64,000 bases of DNA from assembly GCA_900473805.1 (NCBI GenBank), contig UCMS01000004.1, positions 1 through 64,000 on the forward strand. The letters run 5' to 3'. Position numbers and translations under genes: made by a program. The notes beneath the pieces were generated by a model, which worked only from the letters and a program-made list of their open reading frames with translations, did not search any database and had not been told where the DNA came from. Below are positions 1 to 10,940 of this stretch, piece after piece; positions within the stretch are counted from its first letter, which is position 1, and the number at the start of each line of letters is the position of its first letter. This DNA comes from Hyphomicrobiales bacterium. Lineage in GTDB: Bacteria > Pseudomonadota > Alphaproteobacteria > Rhizobiales > Rhizobiaceae.

Positions 1-263
1 CTTGAAATTTTGAGCGTTGATTTTCAAAGGGTTAGGGCGTCATTTCACCGTCATTTAACTATGACATATAACCATTATTTTTTATTTCTTTCACCCTTTT
101 GTGAGAGCTCGCGACCTCTTTTCAGGGTGATTTCGCCGCTCCCGCCCGGCATGAAATGATGAAGACGGCGCCAAATCCTGTGTCAGGGCGGCGGCAACTG
201 CCATAAAATTCTGCACAGCGCCCTTGACCAAGGGGAGGACCGCAGATTATGAAGGCGAGAACC

Positions 264-277
264 GTACCGTACGGTAC
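264..277. promoter_or_regulatory. 14-bp perfect palindrome before the TetR gene
   Basis: GTACCGTACGGTAC is a perfect palindrome that ends 12 bases before the TetR start codon at 290. TetR regulators bind inverted repeats of about this size, usually in their own promoter, so this is a likely autoregulatory operator. It may also control ilvC, which follows the regulator on the same strand. Bases 1-263 hold no gene that I can support and are AT-rich near 60-100, as a promoter would be. Confidence 0.55.
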
Positions 278-289
278 CAGGAGGCTCCC

Positions 290-2016
<1,727 letters not shown>

Positions 2017-2043
2017 GTTCTTCGTTCCTGCATAAATTGAATA

Positions 2044-2073
2044 AGCCGGAGAGGGCGACCTCTCCGGCTTTTT
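2044..2073. terminator. Rho-independent terminator after ilvC
   Basis: AGCCGGAGAGG and CCTCTCCGGCT form an 11-bp perfect stem with a GCGA loop, followed by a run of T on the + strand. It sits 27 bases after the ilvC stop. The gene on the other side (2107-2481, minus) ends nearby, so the hairpin may serve both. Confidence 0.9.
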
Positions 2074-2106
2074 CTCGTGCAATTCTCGGATGGGGCAATC
2101 GCCTCG

Positions 2107-2481
2107 TCATGCAAAGGCTCGTTGTGCTGTTGCGACGCGGGCGGTGAAGAGCAGCATGCCGAGGATCGTCAACAACGACCCTGCAATCGCTGGTCCTTCG
2201 GTCATGCCGAGAACGGCCATGGCAATGCCCGGTATCATGATCCAGAGGCCGAGCGTGGCGACCCCGACATGGATTTTTGCCAGGCGAGTGTCGGCGGCGG
2301 CCGGGACCGCGTGATAATAGAGACCGTAGATGGCCATGGATACCCAACCCAAGAGGTTGAGGTGGGCATGGACAGTCATCAGCGTATGGTCGTGCGACGC
2401 GGCCATGACGATGCCGAAGGCCATGCCCGCCAGAGCATACATGGCCGCTGAAACGATACAGAAATATGCCAATCCGCGCAT
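2107..2481 (-). CDS. Small membrane protein resembling a heme-copper oxidase subunit I fragment
   Basis: This 124-residue protein has four hydrophobic segments and the motif VHAHLNLLGW near residue 37. That motif resembles the histidine-bearing helix of cytochrome oxidase and NO-reductase subunit I. Short free-standing proteins of this kind are usually annotated as cytochrome c oxidase-like or hypothetical. It is far too short to be an oxidase by itself. GAGAGGTT precedes the start. It is codirectional with the cupin gene upstream, with a gap of 75 bases. Heme binding by the two histidines is plausible but not shown. Confidence 0.7.
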   Translation of the reverse strand: MRGLAYFCIVSAAMYALAGMAFGIVMAASHDHTLMTVHAHLNLLGWVSMAIYGLYYHAVPAAADTRLAKIHVGVATLGLWIMIPGIAMAVLGMTEGPAIAGSLLTILGMLLFTARVATAQRAFA

Positions 2482-2556
2482 GGGGCGAACCTCTCGAAAC
2501 AGTGCTTGCGATGGGTGGTGGATAACGACGCAGGTGCAGCGCGGCTGCGCTTACCG

Positions 2557-3039
2557 TCAGTGCTGCGGCGGCGGCAGAATGGTGATGCCGAAGCGTTCGG
2601 CCTCCGCGACGAGGCGTCCCACGTCCGGTGCCCCCATTGGTGGGAAGACGGTGGTCTCGGATTCGACCGGCTCGCCGACGGCCTGGAAGAAATCCTGATG
2701 TGGGCCGCCCGGCAGGTTGATGATCAGCATCCGGGACGGCGCGCTGGCGGCATTGCGAAACGCGTGGACCACGCCCGGCGCGACATAGACGAATTCTCCG
2801 GGCCCGCAGCGGCGCCAGCTATCGCCCAGCATGAATTCGAAGATGCCTTCTGTGACGAGGAAGGCTTCTGCGTCGGCCTGATGGTGCGGCGGCGCGCCAG
2901 CCCCGGGCGCGGAGTAGGATTCCACGATCGAGAATTGGCCCTCGGTCTCGGAGGCGTGCGCGCGGAATGTCAGCAGGCTTCCGAGAAAGTGGACGGTTTC
3001 AGGCCTGTGAATGGTTGCGTCTGTAATTGTCGTATTCAT
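2557..3039 (-). CDS. Cupin domain protein
   Basis: This is a 160-residue single-domain cupin of the quercetinase-like type. The first cupin motif is visible as PPHHQADAEAFLVTEGIFEF (residues 51-70), with two His and a Glu as metal ligands, and the second motif is around GEFVYVAPGVVHAFRN (residues 81-96), with the last His ligand. A dioxygenase or sugar-binding role cannot be told from sequence. AGGAG precedes ATG 3039. The gene is divergent from a TetR regulator, with a palindrome in the 67-base gap, so it is probably the regulator's target. Confidence 0.85.
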   Translation of the reverse strand: MNTTITDATIHRPETVHFLGSLLTFRAHASETEGQFSIVESYSAPGAGAPPHHQADAEAFLVTEGIFEFMLGDSWRRCGPGEFVYVAPGVVHAFRNAASAPSRMLIINLPGGPHQDFFQAVGEPVESETTVFPPMGAPDVGRLVAEAERFGITILPPPQH

Positions 3040-3076
3040 CTTGCATTTCCTCTCCTTTGTGATACTTTATCCCGTA

Positions 3077-3094
3077 ATGAGATTGTTGTCTCAT
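3077..3094. promoter_or_regulatory. Inverted repeat between cupin and TetR genes
   Basis: ATGAGA-N6-TCTCAT is a perfect 6-bp inverted repeat. It lies 38 bases upstream of the cupin start and 13 bases upstream of the TetR start. Its place between divergent genes fits an operator through which the TetR protein controls itself and the cupin. Confidence 0.6.
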
Positions 3095-3106
3095 AAAGAG
3101 GTGAGG

Positions 3107-3724
3107 ATGAGCAGTCAAGAGAAAAGTTTCGAGCGTATCAACCAGAAGCGGCGAACGCGCGCGGAGTTGCTGCGGGCCGCGCGGGAACTGACGGAGCGCG
3201 GTGGCCAGCCCTCTGTGGCGGAGGTCGCCGATCACGCTGGGATTTCGCGCGCGACGGCCTACCGCTATTTTTCGGCGCCGGAGGAAATGATCCGCGAGGC
3301 GGTACTGGATGCAGTTGCAACCTCAATCCGTATCGAACCGGTCGCGCCGGGTGCTGACCCTCAGGCGGTCGGCGATCAGCTCAAGGTGCTCATCGGTCGC
3401 ATCTTCGACATGGTCAGTGAAAACGAACCTATGTTTCGCGCCTTGCTGGCGAGCACCGTCACCGGAGACAGCAAGGTCAAACGCGGGGCACGGCGTATAG
3501 GCTGGCTTACGGAAGCGCTCGAACCGCTTCGGTCGCGGTTGCCTGCTGAGGATTTTCAGCGCCTGATTTATGGCCTGTCTCTGCTGACAGGCATAGAAAC
3601 GCTGGTTGTTCTCAGAGACGTGTGTGGCCTGGATGCGCAGGAGGCGCGCGATACTACCCTTTGGGCCGCCAAAACGATGTTGGCGGGACTGATTACCGCA
3701 AAGGGCGTGTCGGCAGACACCTGA
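3107..3724 (+). CDS. TetR/AcrR family transcriptional regulator
   Basis: This encodes a 205-residue repressor. The helix-turn-helix is at about residues 33-60 (SVAEVADHAGISRATAYRYFSAPEEM). The C-terminal half is helical and presumably binds a ligand. I chose ATG 3107 because GAGGTGAGG sits directly before it; the open frame runs upstream to 3011, but that would cross the operator-like palindrome. It is divergent from the cupin gene at 2557-3039. The inducer is unknown. Confidence 0.85.
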   Translation: MSSQEKSFERINQKRRTRAELLRAARELTERGGQPSVAEVADHAGISRATAYRYFSAPEEMIREAVLDAVATSIRIEPVAPGADPQAVGDQLKVLIGRIFDMVSENEPMFRALLASTVTGDSKVKRGARRIGWLTEALEPLRSRLPAEDFQRLIYGLSLLTGIETLVVLRDVCGLDAQEARDTTLWAAKTMLAGLITAKGVSADT

Positions 3725-3751
3725 TCAGGAGCTGTGGTTCGGCCGCAGTGG

Positions 3752-4963
3752 TCAGCCGGTCGGTGTCCGCTCAACCATGCGCGCGCAGTTGCGGCCGGCC
3801 TGCTTGGCGGCGTACAGGCCTTTGTCGGCGCGGCTGATGAGGGCGCGTCCGGTATCCTCATCGCGCTCCAGTGTCGCAAAGCCTATGCTGACGGTAAGTG
3901 CCGGTTTCGAGGGTAACGCCAATTCCGAGAAGTCCAGTGCGGTTGCTTTGTGGAGAATTTGGGCGGCAAAGCTCTCTGCCAAGTGGCGGTCGGCTTGCGG
4001 CATGATCACGGCAAATTCCTCTCCACCGTATCGGGCGGGGTAAAAACCGGCGGCAGCGCATTCGTCCTGCAACATGCGGGCGACCATCTCCAGGCATTTG
4101 TCGCCTGCAAGATGACCATAGGTGTCGTTGAAGCTCTTGAAGTGATCCACGTCGAGAAGGAGCAGGGAGAGGGGCGTGCCCGAGGCCTTGGCCTCACTCA
4201 CCGATGTTTTCAGCTCGGCGTCGAAGCTGCGTCTGTTTGCAAGTCCCGTCAGGCCATCTGTCGCAGCGTGGCGTATCAATTGCTCGTTGGCGCGACGTAG
4301 CTTCTCGTTGCTCTCCGCCAGTTCCAGCAGGAGCGTTCCTGTCTGTTGTTCGGCCGCGGCGCGTGCCTGTTCAAGGCCGATCAGACGGGTCATGTAACTT
4401 GCCTGGAACACCACATAGGCCAGACAGATGGGGATCATGAGCCAGTCGCCCTCGCTCAGCGCGGCGATGTTGAAGATGCTGACTATGATCAGAATGAGGA
4501 GCACCGTGGACGCCGGTGCCATGTAGGCCCGTGCAGCGCATGACTGGACAATGCCGCAGCCGACCGCCAGCACCAGCACCTGCGCTTCAGGACCTGCGCC
4601 CTGATACAGAAGTGCAAGGGAGGTACCCCATGCGATGCCGGACAAAAGCGAGATTGCGATGAAACCCAAGAGCCATGGTTTGACCTCGGCATCGTGGCTG
4701 CGCCGACGAAACATGTGGTCGCCGACGTAGCGGATCAGTAGCTGAAGCGCGAGGATCAGGGCCACCGCGATCACCCTGTCGCGATGTCCCTCTACGTAGG
4801 GCAAGACAGAAGCGGATAGGATCGCTGCTGCTGCCAGCACATGCGGGTCGATCTTGTAGAGCTCAGTCAACTGCTCCCAGTGTCCAGAATGCTCCTGATC
4901 GTGCGCGCCCACCATCGGGGTGGCCAGAGTCTTCAGCAGTGGTGGGCGCGAATGGTTTGTCAT
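3752..4963 (-). CDS. Membrane-anchored diguanylate cyclase (GGDEF)
   Basis: This protein should make cyclic di-GMP from two GTP. It has about six hydrophobic segments in the N-terminal 190 residues, a short coiled linker (ELAESNEKLRRANEQL) and a complete GGDEF domain with DGLTGLANRR, DVDHFKSFND and an intact GGEEF signature. The inhibitory RxxD site just before the signature is absent, so product feedback is unlikely by the usual route. I prefer ATG 4963; a GTG start at 5005 would add 14 residues, and neither has a strong ribosome site. The membrane region does not match a named sensor that I recognise. Confidence 0.88.
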   Translation of the reverse strand: MTNHSRPPLLKTLATPMVGAHDQEHSGHWEQLTELYKIDPHVLAAAAILSASVLPYVEGHRDRVIAVALILALQLLIRYVGDHMFRRRSHDAEVKPWLLGFIAISLLSGIAWGTSLALLYQGAGPEAQVLVLAVGCGIVQSCAARAYMAPASTVLLILIIVSIFNIAALSEGDWLMIPICLAYVVFQASYMTRLIGLEQARAAAEQQTGTLLLELAESNEKLRRANEQLIRHAATDGLTGLANRRSFDAELKTSVSEAKASGTPLSLLLLDVDHFKSFNDTYGHLAGDKCLEMVARMLQDECAAAGFYPARYGGEEFAVIMPQADRHLAESFAAQILHKATALDFSELALPSKPALTVSIGFATLERDEDTGRALISRADKGLYAAKQAGRNCARMVERTPTG

Positions 4964-5085
4964 GTGCGATACAGTTCCCGACTTGGCCTTTGGTAGCGCA
5001 ATCACTCTTAATATTCATTGGAATAATCGAGGCGCAATCGCATCAAATGTAGACACTGGTACGAAGTTTATTCGTGACTGGAGAT

Positions 5086-5112
5086 CGATAGGTCAGCATT
5101 GTTGACCTATCG
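5086..5112. promoter_or_regulatory. 10-bp inverted repeat upstream of the aminotransferase
   Basis: CGATAGGTCA and TGACCTATCG are perfect inverted arms separated by 7 bases, and CCTTTTTC follows. The site is 52 bases before the aminotransferase start. It could be an operator or a leader hairpin of the terminator type. No + strand gene ends upstream for it to terminate. Confidence 0.55.
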
Positions 5113-5163
5113 CCTTTTTCATGGTCTCTTGGTCGGATAACGACAAGCCTTGAGGAAACCCCG

Positions 5164-6387
5164 ATGCTGAACTGGGACCATGTCTTCGCCACTCGTGCCT
5201 CGCGCATGCGCGCCTCTGAGATCCGTGAACTGTTGAAGCTGCTGGACAGGCCGGAGATCATTTCCTTTGCCGGCGGCATTCCCGATCCGGCCTTGTTCCC
5301 GACGGAAGCCTTTGACGCGGCTTACCGCGACATCTTCGCAGCAGGGCAGGCGGCATCGGCGCTTCAATATTCGGTCTCAGAAGGCTACCTGCCGCTTCGC
5401 CAGTGGCTGCAGTCGGAGATGGCGCGGCTCGGCATCGAATGCGGCGTCGACAACATCTTCATCACCTCGGGTTCGCAGCAGGCATTGGACTATCTCGGCA
5501 AGCTGATGTTGTCGCCGCGCGATACAGCGCTGGTGAACTGGCCGACCTATCTTGGTGCGCTGCAGGCTTTCAATGCCTATGAGCCGACCTATGACCAGTT
5601 GAGCTTCGGCAATCGGACCCCGGACAGCTATCGCGCGGCCGCCGACAATGCGGGCGGGCGGGTCAAGTTCGCCTATCTCTCGTCGGATTTTGCCAATCCG
5701 ACCGGTCAGACCGTGACGCAGGACGAGCGGTGCGCGCTGCTTGCTCTCGCCGACGAGCTGGATATTCCTGTGATCGAGGATGCCGCCTATCAGTATCTGC
5801 GCTACGACGGGCAGGCTGTGCGGCCGATCCTGTCGCTCGACATCGAGCGTAGCGGCTCGATCGAAGCGACAAGGACCATTTACTGCGGCAGTTTTTCAAA
5901 GACGCTCGCGCCCGGACTTCGCGTCGGTTATGTGGTTGCAGCGACGCCTGTCATCCGCAAGCTCGTTTTGATGAAGCAGGCGGCCGACCTGCATTCCTCG
6001 TCGATCAACCAGATCGCCATCACCCATGTCGCCGAACGCCATTTCGATGCGCAGGTGGCCAAGATCCGGGCGGCCTATTCGGCGCGGCGTGACGCCATGC
6101 TGAAGGCTCTCGCAGCCCATATGCCGGCCGGTGCCAGCTGGACGACGCCGGAGGGAGGTATGTTCATCTGGGTGACGCTGCCCGAGGGGCTGGATGGCAC
6201 GGAATTGCTGGCGCGATCGGTGGAAACGGAAAAGGTTGCCTTCGTTCCGGGGCAGGCCTTCTTTGCCGACCGCTCGGGGAGCAATACGCTGAGATTGTCC
6301 TTCTCTTGCGCCAATGAGGCGATGATTGAAGAAGGCATCAAGCGGCTTGGTCGTCTCATTGCCGCCGGCCTTCCGGTTGCTGCCTGA
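5164..6387 (+). CDS. PLP-dependent aminotransferase, class I/II
   Basis: This 407-residue fold-type I aminotransferase resembles the 2-aminoadipate/aromatic (LysN-like) branch. It lacks the N-terminal GntR domain of MocR proteins. The PLP lysine is in the SFSKTLAPGLRVGY motif (about residue 245), and AGGIPDPALFP near residue 38 is typical of this branch. GAGGA precedes ATG 5164. The substrate is not set by the context: upstream is a conspicuous inverted repeat (5086-5112), and downstream is an unrelated nuclease-like gene. Confidence 0.88.
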   Translation: MLNWDHVFATRASRMRASEIRELLKLLDRPEIISFAGGIPDPALFPTEAFDAAYRDIFAAGQAASALQYSVSEGYLPLRQWLQSEMARLGIECGVDNIFITSGSQQALDYLGKLMLSPRDTALVNWPTYLGALQAFNAYEPTYDQLSFGNRTPDSYRAAADNAGGRVKFAYLSSDFANPTGQTVTQDERCALLALADELDIPVIEDAAYQYLRYDGQAVRPILSLDIERSGSIEATRTIYCGSFSKTLAPGLRVGYVVAATPVIRKLVLMKQAADLHSSSINQIAITHVAERHFDAQVAKIRAAYSARRDAMLKALAAHMPAGASWTTPEGGMFIWVTLPEGLDGTELLARSVETEKVAFVPGQAFFADRSGSNTLRLSFSCANEAMIEEGIKRLGRLIAAGLPVAA

Positions 6388-6407
6388 GCCCGCCGTCGGT
6401 GCTAGTG

Positions 6408-6443
6408 GAGCACGCCCGCTTCCATCCGGCCTCAGGCGTGCTC
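6408..6443. terminator. Hairpin after the aminotransferase gene
   Basis: GAGCACGCC and GGCGTGCTC form a 9-bp perfect stem around an 18-base loop, 21 bases after the aminotransferase stop. There is no T-run, so termination is only a guess. Confidence 0.35.
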
Positions 6444-6548
6444 GGTGTCCTACGAGGGTGTCGTTGTGCCGTGTGGTTGCCGAGTCGCGGATGGCATGAT
6501 TGATTGGGCCCGGCCTGGCGGTTCCAGGTACGCCCGGATTGGTTTGCC

Positions 6549-7658
6549 ATGACGCTTCGGATTGCCAGCTTCAATATCGAAAATCTCGTTACTCGCTTCG
6601 ATTTCAGCGGTTTTCGCAACCAGCTGCGATCAGATCGTGTGCTGAAGCTGTTCGAGATCCAGAGCGAGGCGGATTACCAGCGACTGGAAGCCGCACGGGT
6701 TGTTGCTGCAACGGACGACACACGGCAATTGTCGGCGCTTGCCATCGCCGACACCGAGGCCGATATCCTCTGCCTGCAGGAAGTGGACAATATGGAGGCC
6801 CTCAAGGCCTTCGAATACGGCTATCTCTTCCGCATGGTGGGTTCGGGATACCGGCAAAAATATCTCGTCGAGGGCAATGACAGTCGCGGCATCGACGTCG
6901 CGGTCTTGATGCGTGAGGAAACGCGGCACGGTGAGCGGATCGAGGTGCAGGACGTCAAAAGTCATGCGGCGCTCACTTATCACGACCTCAACCTGCATCA
7001 TCCGGGGCTGGGGCCGAACATCCAGCCGCAGGACAGGATCTTCAAGCGGGATTGCCTCGAACTCGATCTGCTCATCGGCGGACGCCCCCTCACGCTGTAC
7101 GTCGTGCATTTCAAGTCCATGACCAATGGACGGGAGGGTGGCGATGGGCGGACCAGCACGATGCCAGTGCGTGAAGCCGAGGTGAAAGCGGTGCGCCATA
7201 TCATCGAGAACCGCTTTGGTCATGAGAATGCGCGCGAGCGCAACTTCGTCATCTGCGGCGACATGAACGATTACCAGGAGCGGATCGATGTCATTGGCGA
7301 TCGTCGTCGGGGTTATGACTTCGTACCGCGCGACGGCCTGCCGAGCGCCCTCGATATCTTCTCCAGGGACGGGTTCGCCGACAATGTCATGCGCCGGCGC
7401 GACGTGCTCGACCGCTGGACGCTTTACCATGCTCGAGGCCCCGAGGAGCAGCATCTCTGCCAGCTCGACTATATCTGGCTTTCAGCGGGGCTGGCACGGG
7501 CCAATCCGACCGCGGTGCCTGACATCATCCGCAATGGACAGCCGTTTCGGACACCCTTCCCACCCGGGCAGGAGGTCGAGCGCTATCCACGGATAGGCTG
7601 GGATCGACCGAAAGCGTCGGACCATTGCCCTGTTGCCATTTCCCTGCATCTGCCCTGA
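6549..7658 (+). CDS. Endonuclease/exonuclease/phosphatase family protein
   Basis: This 369-residue protein has the Mg-dependent fold shared by exonuclease III and sphingomyelinases. Visible motifs are RIASFNIENL at the start, CLQEVDN (metal Glu), the NFVICGDMND core and KASDHCPVAISL at the end (Asp-His catalytic pair). A DNA, RNA or lipid substrate cannot be decided. I chose ATG 6549, which begins the fold at its first strand; a TTG at 6504 would add 15 unlikely residues. It starts a three-gene row with Nudix and PhzF genes, with gaps of 9 and 74 bases. Confidence 0.85.
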   Translation: MTLRIASFNIENLVTRFDFSGFRNQLRSDRVLKLFEIQSEADYQRLEAARVVAATDDTRQLSALAIADTEADILCLQEVDNMEALKAFEYGYLFRMVGSGYRQKYLVEGNDSRGIDVAVLMREETRHGERIEVQDVKSHAALTYHDLNLHHPGLGPNIQPQDRIFKRDCLELDLLIGGRPLTLYVVHFKSMTNGREGGDGRTSTMPVREAEVKAVRHIIENRFGHENARERNFVICGDMNDYQERIDVIGDRRRGYDFVPRDGLPSALDIFSRDGFADNVMRRRDVLDRWTLYHARGPEEQHLCQLDYIWLSAGLARANPTAVPDIIRNGQPFRTPFPPGQEVERYPRIGWDRPKASDHCPVAISLHLP

Positions 7659-7667
7659 GGAAGCCCC

Positions 7668-8396
7668 ATGATCGATGCCGATATCGGGTTGCCGATGGAC
7701 GGGACCGTCACGCCCATTTGTGGTATCGCGCTCAGGGTCGATCCGGGCCCACACCCGCTGGAAATGGACCATGCGGATGCCATTGCGGCTCACTGGATGC
7801 AGGAGCATGCGGCCAATCCTGCGCTCTACAACGGACGCTTGATCCTGCAGCGACAAATGCAGTTCGTGGATGGCGAGGTGCGGGCCGTGGGGCACGAGGC
7901 GTCATTTGCCGCCTTTCTCTGGTGGCGGCGGCAGCGGAGTTTGGCCGGCGCCGGTCATCTCTTCGGTTATCCCGTGCTGGTTTCGGGCGATGGCGCGCTG
8001 ATCGCCGTTGAAATGTCGCGGCATACTGCCAATCCAGGTCAGGTCTATTTTGCCGCCGGTTCGCTCGACCCCTCCGACGTTGTCGACGGACGCTGCGATC
8101 TCAGGGGCAATATGCGGCGCGAAGTGCTGGAGGAGACCGGGCTTGATCTCGATGACGCGGATGCGGACGGCGTGATGTATGCGAGCTATCGGCCGTACAA
8201 GCTGACGCTTCTACGGATCTACCGCTTCCGGGAGCCGGCGAAGGAGCTTTTGGCGCGCATCGACCACTTTGCCCAGACGGCTGCCGAGCAAGAGATCGCC
8301 AGCGCCATCGCCATCCGCAGTGCCGACCGCAATGCCCACCGCTATGGTGCGGCCATGCTGCCAATCCTGGACTGGTACTTCGCGACAGGAACGTGA
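7668..8396 (+). CDS. Nudix hydrolase
   Basis: This is a 242-residue member of the Nudix superfamily. The box is recognisable as MRREVLEETGLDL (about residues 147-159), with the REUxEExGU core. The glycine that starts the box lies further upstream than usual (GSLDP, about residue 127), so the loop carries an insertion. Substrates of such proteins are nucleoside diphosphate derivatives; which one is unknown. GAGGAAG precedes ATG 7668, 9 bases after the phosphatase-fold gene, so the two are probably cotranscribed. Confidence 0.82.
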   Translation: MIDADIGLPMDGTVTPICGIALRVDPGPHPLEMDHADAIAAHWMQEHAANPALYNGRLILQRQMQFVDGEVRAVGHEASFAAFLWWRRQRSLAGAGHLFGYPVLVSGDGALIAVEMSRHTANPGQVYFAAGSLDPSDVVDGRCDLRGNMRREVLEETGLDLDDADADGVMYASYRPYKLTLLRIYRFREPAKELLARIDHFAQTAAEQEIASAIAIRSADRNAHRYGAAMLPILDWYFATGT

Positions 8397-8470
8397 CGCT
8401 CCTTCCTTGCCTTGGAGGAGATGCTCGGGCAGTGTGGCGGCGAGCGCGACCCTCAGAGCGGAGACGGCCC

Positions 8471-9388
8471 GTGGCGAGACGATATGCCATTTATGATGTG
8501 TTCACCGATCGCAAGCTGGCCGGAAATCCCCTTGCGGTGATCTTCGACGGCGACGGTCTGTCGGACGAGACAATGCAGTCGATCGCCGCCGAACTGAACC
8601 TGTCTGAAACCGTTTTCGTGCAGGAGACGAGCCATGCGGCGCACACCGCGAGGTTGAGGATCTTCACGCCGGGCCGAGAATTGCCCTTTGCCGGACACCC
8701 GACGGTGGGCACCGCGATCGCACTCGCCGAACGCCACTATTCCGGCAGTCAGGACAGTCTCGATCTCGTTTCAGTGCTCGAGGAAAATATCGGCCCCGTC
8801 CGTTGTGCCGTAAGACTGCGCCATGGCGAGGCGAGCTTCTGCGAGTTTGACCTTCCCAGGCTCTCGGCACGCCACTCATTGACGCTGGATTCGCAAGGGC
8901 TCGCCGATGCTCTGTCGATCAAGGCCAGCGCCATCGGCTTCGAGAATCACGTGCCAACCGTCTGGAGCGCGGGTGTTCCCTTTCTGCTGGTGCCCGTCCA
9001 CGACCTTGCCGCCGTTGAAACCCTGGAATTCGATCCTGCTCTTTGGGAGCGGGTTGCGCCGATGAGCGAAGGACGTCTGACATCGGCCTATGTCTATTGC
9101 CGGGGCGGCGTCCACCACGCCGCCAAGTTCCATGCGCGCATGTTCTCGCCCGACATGGGGATCGCTGAGGACCCGGCAACGGGATCCGCCGTCGCGGCCC
9201 TGTCGGGCGCGATCCACCACTTCGACGCACTGCCGGACGGCCACCATCCATTGATGATCGAGCAGGGTGTGGAGATGGGGCGCCCGTCCCATATTCACCT
9301 GCATGTCGACGTGAAAGATGGGGCGGTTTTCCGTGCGCGGATCGGCGGACAGGCCATTCGCATCGCCAGCGGCGAGCTCGATCTTTGA
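8471..9388 (+). CDS. PhzF family isomerase-like protein
   Basis: This 305-residue protein has the two-lobed diaminopimelate epimerase-like fold of PhzF. LSETVFV carries the conserved catalytic Glu, and FAGHPTVGTA and DPATGSAVAAL are the glycine-rich motifs of the family. Apart from phenazine synthesis, most members have no known reaction, and no phz genes are near. I chose GTG 8471: GGAG stands 7 bases before it, and the protein then starts at the first strand (MARRYAIYDVFT). The open frame begins at 8393 inside the Nudix gene end. Confidence 0.87.
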   Translation: MARRYAIYDVFTDRKLAGNPLAVIFDGDGLSDETMQSIAAELNLSETVFVQETSHAAHTARLRIFTPGRELPFAGHPTVGTAIALAERHYSGSQDSLDLVSVLEENIGPVRCAVRLRHGEASFCEFDLPRLSARHSLTLDSQGLADALSIKASAIGFENHVPTVWSAGVPFLLVPVHDLAAVETLEFDPALWERVAPMSEGRLTSAYVYCRGGVHHAAKFHARMFSPDMGIAEDPATGSAVAALSGAIHHFDALPDGHHPLMIEQGVEMGRPSHIHLHVDVKDGAVFRARIGGQAIRIASGELDL

Positions 9389-9536
9389 AAAATAAGGATA
9401 ATTCCGTGTTTGCGAAATTTTTTTGACCAGAAGGCCAAGAATTTTCGCCGACGCGCTGGACAAGGTCCCGGTTCCTGTTTATACGCCCGGTCACGCCACC
9501 GGAAACGGGGCGGACGCCACTAGAAACGGCGCGGTC

Positions 9537-9612
<76 letters not shown>

Positions 9613-10088
9613 AATTTCTCATCTAGTTCAAGATATTGAGAGCGGCTTTTAGACCAATTTCTCATGGGTTTCCGGCGATGCACGGCGTCGTGCGGATGGC
9701 CGATTCCCCGCGGGTTTTGCATGGTTCGCCACCCAGGGGGGTGTCCAGAAACGTCTTCGCATTATTTTTATGGATGGCCATTTCATTGACGAAAGCGGTT
9801 TGGCCCGTAGCCAGCCGATTAAGGTCGACCAGAGCCTTGAGTCTGTATCTACCTTTTTCTTGGGAGCATTCTCTAGCGTAGAGGTTCGCGTGCGGTGTGG
9901 GGAAGCTATCATTCCCTGGCTCAGCCCCATCGTCTTGGCCGCGGCAAACAGTCCATCCCGATTGCCGTTGGCTGGATCATCTATTTCTCCTCGGTCAGGT
10001 CGGAATGGAAGAATTTTCCTTTCTTTGGCTTTGGCCGACGCTATGAATGGCGTCGTGGTGCCGCGACGGGTGCTCCGGGGAGATGTGT
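9613..10088. other. 476-bp gap between tRNA-Lys and cysT with no supported gene
   Basis: I find no open frame here with protein-like composition. Frames on both strands are short and arginine/serine rich. CCAAATTTCTCAT directly after the tRNA (9610-9622) recurs nearly unchanged at 9653-9664, which is too short and too close to call an attachment site. The gap must hold the cysT promoter, because GGGGAG before cysT ATG 10089 is at its right end. A sulfate-binding protein gene, often found at this place, is absent, and I see no remnant of one. Confidence 0.6.
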
Positions 10089-10940
10089 ATGAAAAGCGTG
10101 AGCAGAAGCAGGTGGCGGCAACCGAGCATATTGCCCGGATTCGGGCTGACACTCGGATATACGCTCATCTACCTCACGCTGATCATTCTGATCCCGCTGG
10201 CAGCGCTCGTGCTTCGCGCCAGTTCCCTTGGTTTTCAGGATTTTGTCGCCGTTCTGCTGGATGAGCGCACGCTGCTGGCGCTGCGGATTTCCTTCGGGGC
10301 GGCGCTGATCGCGGCATTGGTGAATGTCGTGTTCGGTGTGCTCGTCGCCTGGGTGCTCGTGCGCTACGATTTCCCCGGACGCCGGTTGCTGGACGCGATT
10401 GTCGATCTGCCCTTTGCGCTGCCGACGGCGGTCGCCGGTATTGCGCTTGCTGCACTCTATGCGAACAATGGATGGATCGGCGCGCTCTTTGCGCCTCTTG
10501 GAATCAAGATCGCTTTCACGCCGGCCGGGATTGTTGTGGCCCTGATCTTCATCGGGCTGCCCTTCGTTGTCCGTACCGTGCAGCCTGTTATGGAAGAGGT
10601 CGATCGCGAAGTGGAAGAGGCCGCGGCAACGCTCGGAGCCAACCGTTTCCAGACTGTGCGCCTCGTCGTTTTGCCTTCGCTTCTGCCGGCAATTCTCACC
10701 GGTTTTGCGCTCGCATTCGCGCGTGCGGTTGGCGAGTATGGCTCGGTCATCTTCATCGCCGGCAATATTCCCTATGTCTCGGAGATCGCGCCGCTTCTCA
10801 TCGTGATCCGGCTTGAGGAGTTCAACTATGCCGGCGCCACTGCGATCGCCGCGATCATGCTGGTGATCTCGTTTGCCATGCTTTTCCTGATCAACCTGCT
10901 GCAGGCCTGGAGCCGCCGGAGGTTCACCAATGTCCGCTGA
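10089..10940 (+). CDS. cysT: Sulfate ABC transporter permease CysT
   Basis: CysT is one of the two inner-membrane subunits that form the sulfate/thiosulfate channel. The 283-residue product has six hydrophobic segments and the EAAxxxGAxxxxxxxxxxLP cytoplasmic loop ([21 protein letters not shown], about residues 176-196), which contacts the ATPase. I chose ATG 10089 with GGGGAG 6 bases upstream; the frame is open from 10047. It overlaps cysW by 11 bases, and cysA follows, so the three form one unit. Confidence 0.96.
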   Translation: MKSVSRSRWRQPSILPGFGLTLGYTLIYLTLIILIPLAALVLRASSLGFQDFVAVLLDERTLLALRISFGAALIAALVNVVFGVLVAWVLVRYDFPGRRLLDAIVDLPFALPTAVAGIALAALYANNGWIGALFAPLGIKIAFTPAGIVVALIFIGLPFVVRTVQPVMEEVDREVEEAAATLGANRFQTVRLVVLPSLLPAILTGFALAFARAVGEYGSVIFIAGNIPYVSEIAPLLIVIRLEEFNYAGATAIAAIMLVISFAMLFLINLLQAWSRRRFTNVR

